A stretch of 64,000 nucleotides of DNA, taken from Desmonostoc geniculatum HA4340-LM1. Lineage in GTDB: Bacteria > Cyanobacteriota > Cyanobacteriia > Cyanobacteriales > Nostocaceae. Under the pieces are notes generated by a model. It was not told the DNA's origin. It saw nothing but the letters and a program-made list of their open reading frames with translations, and made no database searches. The stretch lies in NCBI GenBank assembly GCA_019359545.1, contig JAHHHB010000007.1:1-64000 (forward strand). Reading direction: 5' to 3'. The stretch's first letter is position 1. Each line of letters starts with the position of its first letter. Shown here in pieces: positions 38,701 to 46,110 of the stretch. The translations under genes and the position numbers were made by a program.

Positions 38701-39348
38701 GCAGCTGCTTTAAGCAGTCGGGAACAGGCTCGTTGGGCGGCGCAAGGTGTACAGGCGATTCCTTTAGAGCCAGGGTTGCAGATATTAGCAAAAGTGGTTC
38801 AGCAAAATCTCGCTCAAGTCGGGGTGTTACCAGTAGACTGGTCTAAATTTACAGCCCAATTCCCCAGCGATGTCGAACTACCGTTCTTAGCAGAATTTAC
38901 TAACGCAATATCAAAAGTTACACCGCAGGTAGCCGAACTCCGGCAACAACTAGAAGCGGCTGCGCCAAAACAACGGCCAATTTTATTAATGAATTATGTG
39001 CGATCGCAAATTGCCAAAGTACTGAATTTAACATCAACAGAGGAAATCGATCCCAAAGAAGGTTTTCTGCAATTGGGTATGGACTCGCTGATGGCGGTGG
39101 AATTAAGAAACCGTCTACAAAGTAGTTTAGGCTGTTCTGTCCCAGCATCGTTGATTTTTGATTATCCCACAGTGGATGCTCTAGTAAGTTATCTCATACA
39201 GGAATTATGGACAGATCGACCACCTGAACCATCAACAGAAAATTCTCCCCCACCAGCACAGGGGATGGCTGAGTCAGAACTGGAGGAATTATCGGATAGC
39301 GAAGCCGAAGCATTGCTGCTGAGTAAGTTAGACAACTTGAAATATTAA
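32710..39348 (+). CDS. Type I PKS module KS-AT-DH-ER-KR-ACP (2212 aa)
   Basis: It starts 12 bp after the previous stop. A docking/coiled-coil N-terminus (residues 1-45) precedes KS (Cys-215, His-350, His-390). AT follows (Ser-671, HAFH at 771-774, malonyl type), then DH (His-981 in a HxxxDxxxxP variant of the usual HxxxGxxxxP; Asp-1152 in LLDACFQ). ER (GLNFRDVLNALGM about 1510; nucleotide loop AAAGGVGQAA about 1625), KR (TGGLGALG about 1820; Tyr-1963) and ACP (Ser-2126 in GMDSL) complete it. The tail LSDSEAEALLLSKLDNLKY is a docking region. All reductive domains appear complete, so it should add a fully saturated C2 unit. A short in-frame ATTCAAA repeat sits in the KS-AT linker. Confidence 0.96.
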   Translation: MDNISKKVDKDKLEQLNSSQRILLALDEAVKKLKAVERAKTEAIAIVGLSCRFPGGVTNPEEFWQLLIDGVDAITEIPSQRWHLEDYYHPNPDTPGKMYSRYGGFLQQVDQFDAQFFGISPREAIKLDPQQRLLLEVTWEALENAGIIPQEQVNGQTGVFIGITTNDYARLITPGGDLSQIDPYYLTGNPLNAVAGRLSYTLGLHGPCMAVDTACSSSLVAVHLACQSLRNQECDRALAGGVNLILSPENNIGLSKAKVLSSDGRCKTFDSEADGITRGEGCGVLVLKRLSDAEADGDRILALIRGSAVNQDGASSGFTVPNRSAQENLIRQTLTRANVKPEEVDYVEAHGTGTSLGDPIEVRALAAVLGAGRTAENPLKIGAVKTNIGHLESAAGIAGMIKVILSLQHQQIPPHLHLKQLNTHINWDELPVSVTTQATPWPVGDKQRLAGVSSFGASGTNAHVILAEAPIGIQNSKFKIQKEDSIERPVQLLTLSAKTEKALRELVQRYINYLQSDPETSLADICFTANTGRSHWKYRLGILADSTMSALAQLTSWALGQDVPGVVLGEAESTTQKIAFLFTGQGSQYAGMGQQLYQTQAKFRQIIDQCDQILQPYLDKPLLEVLYPQPGTNSPIDNTAYTQVALFALEYALYQLWQSWGIKPDVVMGHSVGEYVAACVAGVFSLESGLKLIAARGQLMQALPENGAMVAVMATVEQLQPLLGEYKEKVAIAAVNGPQSLVISGEKSAISAITSQLETAGIKTKPLQVSHAFHSPLMQPMLADFLQVANEIKFSPPQLKLISNVTGELATTEIATAEYWCRHILNPVEFAASMATLQQQKVAICVEIGPKPILLGMGRQCNPTVEGLWLPCLRPGQDDWQVMLLSLAQLHCHGVAVDWLLFDADYSRVRLHLPTYPFQRQRFWIETVDGQRDQPALISRNGKARKILHPLLGQRLPLATSKSIHFESQISAASPTFLQDHCIYDATILPATAYMEMALSAGAIVFKTDRVQLEAVSIQQALVFSGDEPKTLQLVLTPENTTVYSWQVLSYLEDESNVDNWTLHASGKVGLGNAETHSVPVDVTGLLGEDSTEISVKEYYQSLSDRGFDYGEQFQAIARLWQGETQAVGSVRLPLPLTADASKYLLHPVLLDACFQILGTNFPDNGQQDVYLPVGVEQLQVYQRAGSSLWSRVEKIEFQDVKQQHLQADLSLVNDGGEVVAKITGLSFRRITQKAFQRVLAKVLPAPPTTDDWLYQIAWQRQNLEPASSKKQPSSWLIFADQGGLGQKLAQLLTAAGDRCIMVSAGAVYQQLQGDRYQINLTRPEDFQRLIQDNPCQGIVHLWSCDATTEPQLVSCGSVLFLLQAIYNAKLPALPSLYLVTKGTQTVGEQPTPLQVQQATLWGLGRVIALEHPELHCVRLDINPDAPEDHIPSVAQELLVPSREDQIAYRQGLRYVARLVRSDAAGKADVANQAFQLQISEYGVFENLTLTAMQRRQPGLGEVEIAVRAVGLNFRDVLNALGMLREYTEQMGITDAKELPFGGECSGIVVAVGENVSHLRVGDAVIAAQTIGSFASFVIVRSEFVVRKPENLTFEEAATIPTAFLTAYYGLYQQAQLKSGERILIHAAAGGVGQAAVQLAQRVGAEVLATASPSKWEHLRATGVKQVMNSRSLEFADQIPEITSGQGIDVVLNSLNGEYIPKSLEVLSDRGRFIEIGKIGIWDAQQVKHSRPDVGYIPFDLLDISLENPSLIGEMLGELMAEFQQGSLKPLPVSVFSIQDVANAFRYMAQSKHIGKVVVSIPQPQMPKETTIQADSSYLITGGLGALGLQVAQWLVEQGAQNLVLMGRRGVSPEIQPAIEQLEQAGARVLVVTADVSCQEDVSQMLATLNASMPPLRGIIHAAGLLADGMLLRQTWENFELVMAPKVAGAWNLHTLTKELDLDFFVCFSSVSALLGSPGQGNYAAANAFMDALAHHRQALGLPGSSINWGPWADAGMAAALSSREQARWAAQGVQAIPLEPGLQILAKVVQQNLAQVGVLPVDWSKFTAQFPSDVELPFLAEFTNAISKVTPQVAELRQQLEAAAPKQRPILLMNYVRSQIAKVLNLTSTEEIDPKEGFLQLGMDSLMAVELRNRLQSSLGCSVPASLIFDYPTVDALVSYLIQELWTDRPPEPSTENSPPPAQGMAESELEELSDSEAEALLLSKLDNLKY
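34126..34157 (+). repeat. In-frame ATTCAAA tandem repeat inside the PKS KS-AT linker
   Basis: About four copies of the heptamer ATTCAAA encode IQNSKFKIQK. The same word is common in intergenic repeats of this window (for example around 9220-9240), so an intergenic-type repeat has entered coding sequence at a tolerant linker. Confidence 0.7.
34438..35488 (+). repeat. 1051-bp exact direct repeat, AT cassette copy 2
   Basis: Identical to 29548-30598 base for base. Its presence in two modules whose KS domains differ clearly points to recent gene conversion or cassette exchange of the AT alone. Confidence 0.95.
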
Positions 39349-39396
39349 CTGCCAATTACACCCCGACAAAATCACACTCAATCACCAAAAACAACC

Positions 39397-41706
39397 ATGA
39401 GTTCAGAACAAGCTAATTCCCTATCTCCTATCAAACGGGCGCTGATGGCGCTAGAGAAGATGCAGGCCCAGCTTGATGCTGTAGAATATGCCAAAAAAGA
39501 ACCGATCGCGATCGTCGGCATGGGTTGCCGATTCCCTGGTGGTGCTGATAACCCGGAGGCATTTTGGCAGTTGTTGCGTGATGGTGTTGATGCAATTATC
39601 GATATTCCTAACGATCGCTGGGATACAGCAGCTTACTATGACCCGAATCCAGATACACCAGGAAAAATTTACACCCGTAAGGGAGGCTGTTTAAGCGATC
39701 GCCCAGATAGCTTTGATCCCCAGTTTTTTGGGATTTCTGCCACAGAAGCCAAAAGCCTCGATCCCCAACAACGCTTGTTACTAGAAGTCGCTTGGGAAGC
39801 CCTAGAAAATGCCAATCAATCACCAGAAAAGTTGTTTAACAGCCTCACGGGTGTATTTTTAGGCATCTGTAGCAATGACTATAACAACATGATTTGGCAG
39901 AGTGGCGGCGCTACTCAAGTAGATGCTTTTTGTGCCACAGGCAATGCTTTAAGTGTAGCGGCTGGACGCTTATCTTATTTTTTGGGGTTAAAGGGGCCAA
40001 GTTTAGCCGTTGATACCGCTTGTTCTTCCTCATTAGTGGCACTACATTTAGCCTGTCAACACCTGCGGAATCAAGAATGTCATCTGGCACTAGTGGGTGG
40101 AGTCCACTTACTGCTATCACCAGAAACCAGTGTGGCTTTTGCCAGAACCAAAATGTTAGATGCAGATGGTTATTGTAAAACCTTTGATGCTGACGCTAAT
40201 GGCTATGTCCGTGGTGAAGGTTGTGGCGTCATCGTCCTCAAACGCCTGTCTGATGCTGTTGCTCACAAAGATAAAATTCTTGCTGTAATTCGTGGTTCCG
40301 CAGTCAACCACAATGGCCGCAGTAGTAGTTTAATTGCCCCTAACGGCCCGTCTCAGCAAGCTTTGATTCGCCAAGCCTTGGAGAATGCTAGTGTTGAACC
40401 CGCTGCTGTGAGTTACATAGAAGTGCAAGGTACTAGCACATCCTTAGGACAACCAATAGAAGTGGAAGCCTTGGCAGCAGTATACGGCAAAAATCGCCCC
40501 CTAGACAATCCCTTGCTGATTGGGTCGGTGAAAACTAATATTGGTCATCTGGAAGCAGCTTCCGGTATTGCAAGTTTAATGAAAATAGTACTTGCTATGC
40601 AACATGGAGAAATACCACCTCACCTGCACCTGCATCAGCCCAATCCTTATATTGACTGGGAGAAATTACCAGTCAAAGTCCCGACACAGAATATCCCTTG
40701 GGACAAAGGAGATCGGCAACGCTTGGCTGGAGTCAGTGCTTTTAGCTTTAGTGGGACTAATGCTCATATCGTGTTGGAAGAATACACAAATGCGGAAAAT
40801 CGACAAGGGTTATCACGTCCTCTGCATATATTAGCCCTCTCCGCCAAAACACAAGAGTCACTAGTGCAGTTAACAGCAGCATATGAAAAGTACTTGATTG
40901 GCAATTCGGAGTTGAATTTGGCAGATATTTGTTTTACAGCTAATACTAAGCGATCGCATTTTCCCTACCGTCTAGCTGTAACTGCTGCTTCCACCTTGGA
41001 ACTGGCGGGAAAACTAGGAGCTTTTAGAGATGGTAAACAAGTAGAAGGGTTAAGTCAAGGTAAAGCAACTACTAACCTCCCAGACGAACTGCAAATACCC
41101 GATCTCAACTCCGAATCAATAAATTGGCAAAGCATTTGGGAAAACGTTGCTCAATCATATGTCAAAGGTGTGACAATAGACTGGGCGGCTTTGTATCCAG
41201 ATGATTTGTGCGATCGCCTCCAATTACCAAATTATCCTTGGCAACGGCAACGCTATTGGGTTGAGTCTGGAAAACAGATCAATGCAGACTTGTCTATTAT
41301 TGACTTGATCGAGCAGGGAAATATCCAACAGCTACCAGCAGCAGAAAACCTATCTGCTGATGAATGGGAATTATTGTTGCAACTGCTAACAAAATTAACA
41401 GATGCATCGCCATCGATACAGCAATTGCAACGCCAATCGCTGACAGTCACAGATATTCAAAACTGGCTAGTCTCGCAAATAGCCAAAGAAATGGGAGTCA
41501 AACCAGATGATATAGAGATTCAAGCAGCTTTTGATAGTTACGGATTGGATTCCATGTTAGCAATTAGTATTGCCAATGCCGGACAAAAATATTTAGGAAT
41601 CCAGGTTTCTCCATTAATGTTAGTACATTATCCAACAATTGCCGCACTTTCTCAGCACCTAGCTACAGAATTGGCGGCATCTGAAACAGAAGCTTTTGAA
41701 ATTTGA
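39397..41706 (+). CDS. AT-less KS-ACP protein with altered KS active site (769 aa)
   Basis: A docking-type N-terminus (MSSEQANSLSPIKRALMALEKM) precedes a KS with Cys-209 (TACSSS) and His-384 (NIGHLE), but the EAHGTGT His is replaced: residues 342-348 read EVQGTST with Gln-344. The pre-AT linker (LALSAKTQESL... TKRSHFPYRLAV) runs into a short bridge and then the post-AT linker (GVTIDWAALYP... YPWQRQRYWVES), so the whole AT is absent while both borders remain. The ACP near the C-terminus has Ser-719 in YGLDSM. The His change is known from non-elongating KS0 domains of other assembly lines, so this protein may only accept and hold the chain. It is followed 45 bp later by a TubC-docked protein. 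Confidence 0.93.
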   Translation: MSSEQANSLSPIKRALMALEKMQAQLDAVEYAKKEPIAIVGMGCRFPGGADNPEAFWQLLRDGVDAIIDIPNDRWDTAAYYDPNPDTPGKIYTRKGGCLSDRPDSFDPQFFGISATEAKSLDPQQRLLLEVAWEALENANQSPEKLFNSLTGVFLGICSNDYNNMIWQSGGATQVDAFCATGNALSVAAGRLSYFLGLKGPSLAVDTACSSSLVALHLACQHLRNQECHLALVGGVHLLLSPETSVAFARTKMLDADGYCKTFDADANGYVRGEGCGVIVLKRLSDAVAHKDKILAVIRGSAVNHNGRSSSLIAPNGPSQQALIRQALENASVEPAAVSYIEVQGTSTSLGQPIEVEALAAVYGKNRPLDNPLLIGSVKTNIGHLEAASGIASLMKIVLAMQHGEIPPHLHLHQPNPYIDWEKLPVKVPTQNIPWDKGDRQRLAGVSAFSFSGTNAHIVLEEYTNAENRQGLSRPLHILALSAKTQESLVQLTAAYEKYLIGNSELNLADICFTANTKRSHFPYRLAVTAASTLELAGKLGAFRDGKQVEGLSQGKATTNLPDELQIPDLNSESINWQSIWENVAQSYVKGVTIDWAALYPDDLCDRLQLPNYPWQRQRYWVESGKQINADLSIIDLIEQGNIQQLPAAENLSADEWELLLQLLTKLTDASPSIQQLQRQSLTVTDIQNWLVSQIAKEMGVKPDDIEIQAAFDSYGLDSMLAISIANAGQKYLGIQVSPLMLVHYPTIAALSQHLATELAASETEAFEI

Positions 41707-41751
41707 TTAGTTATATTTTAAAAAATTAGATAATTAAGGATTTTAGCAATC

Positions 41752-43614
41752 ATGAATGTCACTGAACTTGTAGATAACTTGACTGAAAAAGGTGTGAAAT
41801 TATGGGTTGATAATGATAAACTCCGCATTCATTCACCCAAAGGGATATTAACACCAGAAATCCAAAGCGAACTGGCAAAACGCAAAGCCGAAATTCTCAG
41901 TTTACTGCAAAGAAAAAATAACGATTCTGAATGTCCTACAGATAATGGTCAATCTCTCAGCTTACAAACTATCGGACGTTTAATTGGCGGATTTTCCCAA
42001 AAAACCGATACAGATTTTAAGCCGCCTGTTACCAACCCCGAAGTTATGGCGCAAAAGCTGAAAATTACTTTTCGACCCTTGCCCAAGGGATATCAAGAAG
42101 CAGCAATTATCAAATTTCGAGAACAATTAACGCAAAAACTTCAAAATTGTGGCGTGCAGATTGTAGATTGGGAATCAGCCACCAAAGAAATGAACTATGA
42201 AATCACCATTCCCCTAACTAATCTGCGGCAGACAATCAAAATTAGGGTGGTGAAAGCCGATGTCAGCGCCATTATCGATGTTGAAAGAAAACCGAATTTA
42301 CTCAGTAAGCTGAAGATTTGCATTGCCGAAAATCTCTATAATTTCTATTCTCAATTTATTTGGAAACATCAAAAACAGTCTGTCTCCAAAATTGCTCAAT
42401 TTATCAGTTGGGCTGAAGAGAATATTCAACCAGTAGAAGACCCTACCAATACCCAAATTATTGTATTGACAGACTTGGATGAGGAATTTGTTAGCTCTAA
42501 TCTCCCCTATCAACAAAAAATCCCCATTGGTGTAAATACTCTAGTCAGGACATTTTCTGAGATTGTCATTGGTGTGTCTGCTAATCAGATTTCTATATTA
42601 AATATGAATCTTTCCGATTCTACATTTCCTGTAGAATCAATCGATGATTTTGTTTTGAAATCTTTAACACCGAAAATATACGTACCAATTTTACCATTGC
42701 CACTGAGCAGGTTTACCCTCAGTCAATATGACCCAAATCAATCCCCCTATGCAGCCCAACTGGTAAAATTTGGTCAAGAATTAGCAGCAACAGAATTGCT
42801 GCCTTCTGGATTCAAAATTGACGATGTAATTACCAGAAAATCCCATCGAGATATTGTAGACTGGATGGCCAATGGGAGAACAGGTGTATCTTATGGTTTT
42901 GTCGCTTATGCAGAACCTCCGCAATATGTCGGGGCTGGAGAAATCTCAGCCAGTGAATGGGAGAACTTATCATCCATCCCTGGATTTAGCAGCGATGAAC
43001 TGCGACTAAATCAAATTGGTAGGAGATATTTAAAAACCAAAATTGGTAATGAATATCGATACAAACAAATACCAGATATTTGGGTTGTCAGTTCTCGTTC
43101 AGGTTCCAAAAAAACAGATCTAAATTTGGAAACCGATATTCTCAGGATTGGCTTGCAAGATAGGCTGTTGTTGCAATTACCAGAAGCAATTAACCCAAGC
43201 GCCGGGGATATTAAACCATCATACGACTTGTACGTGATGGTGGCGATCGCCCTCTCTGCTTCCCTATATGCGCCAGAACTCATTGAAAATGGTGCGCCAA
43301 TGGTTCATTTCCACGGATACCCGTCTCTTGAATGGTTTAAGTCCGACAAAGAATATTACACAGGTGTCCACAATCCCTCAGTTCCCTGTGGAACTTATGA
43401 ATCAGGAGTCTTTAACTTCCTGGGGATATACGATTTAGTCCAGCAACACGGCAGCGATATTGCCTTAGCCAGCTTAATTGAACCAGATCACGGCACAAAT
43501 ATCATCGGTCGGGATCTGGAATATCTACTTTCTAGAATCAAAACTGGAATTGAACAAGGAGAAATTGAACTAGGAGGAAAATATTTCCCCTCTTTAAAAC
43601 AAAACTTGAATTAA
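41752..43614 (+). CDS. Unknown protein with TubC-like N-terminal docking domain (620 aa)
   Basis: Residues 1-56 (MNVTELVDNLTEKGVKLWVD... IQSELAKRKAEILSLLQRK) match the TubC_N docking fold normally found at the start of NRPS proteins, where it binds the C-terminus of an upstream partner. The remaining 560 residues contain no condensation, adenylation or carrier domain. Residues about 90-310 are alpha/beta, and about 310-620 hold conserved-looking HFHGYPSLEWF, a Cys in VPCGTYESG, and EPDHGTNIIGRD. I recognise no family for this part. Position directly after the KS0-ACP protein suggests an enzyme acting on the carrier-bound chain (cyclisation, release or coupling), which is inference only. Confidence 0.8.
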   Translation: MNVTELVDNLTEKGVKLWVDNDKLRIHSPKGILTPEIQSELAKRKAEILSLLQRKNNDSECPTDNGQSLSLQTIGRLIGGFSQKTDTDFKPPVTNPEVMAQKLKITFRPLPKGYQEAAIIKFREQLTQKLQNCGVQIVDWESATKEMNYEITIPLTNLRQTIKIRVVKADVSAIIDVERKPNLLSKLKICIAENLYNFYSQFIWKHQKQSVSKIAQFISWAEENIQPVEDPTNTQIIVLTDLDEEFVSSNLPYQQKIPIGVNTLVRTFSEIVIGVSANQISILNMNLSDSTFPVESIDDFVLKSLTPKIYVPILPLPLSRFTLSQYDPNQSPYAAQLVKFGQELAATELLPSGFKIDDVITRKSHRDIVDWMANGRTGVSYGFVAYAEPPQYVGAGEISASEWENLSSIPGFSSDELRLNQIGRRYLKTKIGNEYRYKQIPDIWVVSSRSGSKKTDLNLETDILRIGLQDRLLLQLPEAINPSAGDIKPSYDLYVMVAIALSASLYAPELIENGAPMVHFHGYPSLEWFKSDKEYYTGVHNPSVPCGTYESGVFNFLGIYDLVQQHGSDIALASLIEPDHGTNIIGRDLEYLLSRIKTGIEQGEIELGGKYFPSLKQNLN

Positions 43615-43621
43615 ATCAACT

Positions 43622-43647
43622 CAGGTTGACTATCAATAGTCAACCTG
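43622..43647. terminator. 12-bp hairpin between the TubC-docked gene and the SDR gene
   Basis: CAGGTTGACTAT and ATAGTCAACCTG are exact complements around a CA loop. No T-run follows, so it may attenuate or protect mRNA rather than fully terminate. Confidence 0.6.
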
Positions 43648-43679
43648 TAGACATAAAAATTAACATTTAACCAAGCATT

Positions 43680-44555
43680 ATGACCAGCATAGCGGGTAAA
43701 ACAGTACTTTTAACAGGAGCTTCTCGCGGCATTGGCGTTTTCATTGCTCGTGCTTTAGCCAAGGAACAAGCAACTATCATTGGAATTGGGCGATCGCATC
43801 AACAACTTGACAATCTTACTACTGAACTCAAAGCTTTGGGATGTAACTTCATTCCCTTTACCTGGGACATCAGTAATTTATCAGAACTACCAAATTTATT
43901 AAATAAAATTAATCAAATCGTTGGTCACGTTGACATCTTAATTAATAACGCCGGCATCGAAATTTATCGCTCATTTCCAGATTATTCCCTAGCTGAGATG
44001 CAATCAGTCATCTCGACTAACTTACTAGCAGCAATGGAACTATCCCGGCTACTACTGCCAAACATGTTAGTTCAAAACAGTGGTCATATTGTCAACATTG
44101 CCTCCCTAGCCGCCAAAAAAGGACACCCTTACGACAGCATTTATTCTGCTAGTAAAGCAGGTTTATTAATGTGGAGTGATGCTGTTAGACAAGAATTAGC
44201 TGATACTGGCGTACAAATCTCAACCATTTGTCCAGGATATATTGCCGAACAAGGAATGCTAGCTGATACTGGCATTCCTGCACCCAGTTTATCCGGGACA
44301 TCTCAACCGGAAGCAGTAGCCAAAGCAGTGATTCAAGCCATTAATAAAAATCAAGCTGAAGTCATAGTTAATAAAGATTTAATAACAGTAACTCTGACAA
44401 AATTACTCTTTGCCATTTGGCAGTTTTTCCCAAAATTTGGAGATGCCATTTACCGCTGGATTGGTGTCACAGAGTTGAATAACCAGCGTGTAAACAGCCA
44501 AAAGCAGATGCACAATCTTGTTCAACATAATTCTAAATATATGAAAAGTGTATAA
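43680..44555 (+). CDS. Short-chain dehydrogenase/reductase (291 aa)
   Basis: It is a classical SDR: nucleotide loop TGASRGIG (12-19), NNAG at 89-92, and catalytic Ser-142, Tyr-155 and Lys-159 (YSASK), with the family PGYIAEQG segment. A C-terminal extension of about 60 residues (LTKLLFAIWQFFPKFGDAIYRWIG) is hydrophobic and may bind membrane, as in ketoacyl-reductase-like SDRs such as those tied to heterocyst glycolipids. It probably reduces or oxidises a carbonyl/alcohol of the polyketide. It follows the TubC-docked gene in the same direction. Confidence 0.92.
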   Translation: MTSIAGKTVLLTGASRGIGVFIARALAKEQATIIGIGRSHQQLDNLTTELKALGCNFIPFTWDISNLSELPNLLNKINQIVGHVDILINNAGIEIYRSFPDYSLAEMQSVISTNLLAAMELSRLLLPNMLVQNSGHIVNIASLAAKKGHPYDSIYSASKAGLLMWSDAVRQELADTGVQISTICPGYIAEQGMLADTGIPAPSLSGTSQPEAVAKAVIQAINKNQAEVIVNKDLITVTLTKLLFAIWQFFPKFGDAIYRWIGVTELNNQRVNSQKQMHNLVQHNSKYMKSV

Positions 44556-44585
44556 TAGACCTCTTACAAAAGTCTTTCTTTGCGT

Positions 44586-44662
44586 TCTCTTCTGGAGCGC
44601 CTCCGCGTGTTAGCGAACGCGAGTGCGTCTCGTAGAGAAGCGGGGCGTAGCCCGACAAAAAA
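44586..44662. repeat. Dispersed repeat with GTTAGCGAACGC/GGAGCG words
   Basis: The stretch GGAGCGCCTCCGCG, GTTAGCGAACGCGAG and AGAAGCGGGGCGTAGCCC is GC-rich in A/T-rich surroundings. It resembles the repeats at about 58780-58850 and 60310-60420. It separates the SDR from the glycosyltransferase gene. Confidence 0.6.
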
Positions 44663-44819
44663 ATATTTATGCAAGAGACTCCATAAGTTGCACTCACAAG
44701 AAGCAATGAAAATTTCTTTTTCCTACTCCCCACTCCCTATCCCTACTCCCTATTTTCAAGGCAGGTCTAATCACTACCAACCTGACTAATAAAAGTTAAT
44801 TTTATCAGAGAGTAAATGA

Positions 44820-46076
44820 ATGAATGAGCGTCAACAACACACCCTTGTTTTTCTTTTTACTACCTTTCTTCCAGAGGTTAGCGGTTCTGCTATTTTCAAC
44901 TGGGAACGTGTTCAATGGTTTGCTAAACAAGGTGATTACCGTGTAGTTGTATTAGCACCAGATTGGCAAAATAAATTGCAGCTTCCTTCCATACCAACAA
45001 ATTTAGAAGAAAACTTAATTATTGAAACTTACCCTTCAAAACCTTGGCTGCTTTACCCACTGCTTCATGTTCCTAAGTTTTCCGCTGCATCTAAAATCAG
45101 CCAAAAAATAGCCTACTATCAACCAGATTTAATTACTGTAGTAGATTTAGAGCGTTTATTTTTATTTAGCACTTGGCATTTGCCTGGTAGACGCTACGCC
45201 CAGATAAAAAAAATTAATTTCATCAGTGAATATCATACAGATTACTACAATCACGTCACTACTTATCCGGCTGGGAAATTGTTAAGAGAAATATTATGGA
45301 AGCCGATCACTAAATATTTATACAATAAATGTGATATCACTATATCCATTAGTCCAACTGCAAGTAAAATATTGCAAAAAATGGGTATTTCTAATTCTCG
45401 TACTATACCTATGTATGGCTTAGACCTTTCTGCATATACTCCTAGTCGTCATAATCGGCAATTCTTAGCATCTTGGTTGACAGAAAAAGAGCAAGATAAC
45501 AAAGTTATCTTATTTTTGGGTCGCTTAGCATTAGAAAAAAGAATTGATCTACTAATTAAGGCATTTTCTAGGTTACAACAAAAGCAATCAAATGTTTCTT
45601 TAATCATTGCTGGAGATGGGCCTTCAGAAGTTGTTCACCAACTAAAAAATCTGGCAAAATCAATTCCTAATACTCACTTTATTGGTTTTGTGCATGGAGA
45701 AGCGAAAGCGAATTTATTAGCTTCATGTGATGTTTATTGTAGCCCAGCACCTTATGAAACCTTCGGACGCACACTCGTTGAAGCAATGTCTTCAGGAACT
45801 CCAGTTATCAGTGTCAATAGCGGTGGGGTTTCTGACTACATAGTCAATGGGATAAATGGCTATCTTGTTCCACCCAATGATGTGGAAGAATTGAGTAATA
45901 CCATTGAAAAAGTTTTATCACAAAACAATGAAAATATTATTCAGCGTGCTTGCCAAGATGCACAGCAGTTTTCCCTTGAGCAAGGATGTCAAAAACTTCA
46001 TGTTTACTACCAGGAATTACTAAATTCCAGATTCGATGATAATTTCTTAAAATCAAAAGCGGTTGAACAAGTTTGA
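44820..46076 (+). CDS. GT4-family glycosyltransferase (418 aa)
   Basis: It is a two-domain GT-B fold enzyme. The N-terminal acceptor domain opens with FTTFLPEVSGSAIFNWERVQWF. The C-terminal donor domain has LFLGRLALEKRIDLLIKAF, LIIAGDGPSE and the EX7E motif in ETFGRTLVE, with NSGGVSDYIVNGINGYLV after it. This is the plan of retaining GT4 enzymes (mannosyl-, digalactosyl- or sulfoquinovosyl-transferase-like). Set among biosynthetic genes, it may glycosylate the polyketide; a cell-envelope role is the alternative. The donor sugar cannot be deduced. Confidence 0.92.
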   Translation: MNERQQHTLVFLFTTFLPEVSGSAIFNWERVQWFAKQGDYRVVVLAPDWQNKLQLPSIPTNLEENLIIETYPSKPWLLYPLLHVPKFSAASKISQKIAYYQPDLITVVDLERLFLFSTWHLPGRRYAQIKKINFISEYHTDYYNHVTTYPAGKLLREILWKPITKYLYNKCDITISISPTASKILQKMGISNSRTIPMYGLDLSAYTPSRHNRQFLASWLTEKEQDNKVILFLGRLALEKRIDLLIKAFSRLQQKQSNVSLIIAGDGPSEVVHQLKNLAKSIPNTHFIGFVHGEAKANLLASCDVYCSPAPYETFGRTLVEAMSSGTPVISVNSGGVSDYIVNGINGYLVPPNDVEELSNTIEKVLSQNNENIIQRACQDAQQFSLEQGCQKLHVYYQELLNSRFDDNFLKSKAVEQV

Positions 46077-46110
46077 AACAAGTTAATTTTAATTTATTTA
46101 GACAAAAAAA

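Noticed and set aside
39397-41706. Considered a frameshifted or misassembled full PKS module
   Set aside because: The frame is continuous, both AT-flanking linkers are intact, and the missing part coincides with a domain unit, so a clean domain loss fits better than damage.
23579-44555. Considered a heterocyst-glycolipid (hgl) synthase locus
   Set aside because: The FAAL-ACP-dimetal enzyme start, the AT-less KS-ACP protein and the CylK-like gene are not part of the hgl set; the DevBC pair and SDR alone are not enough.
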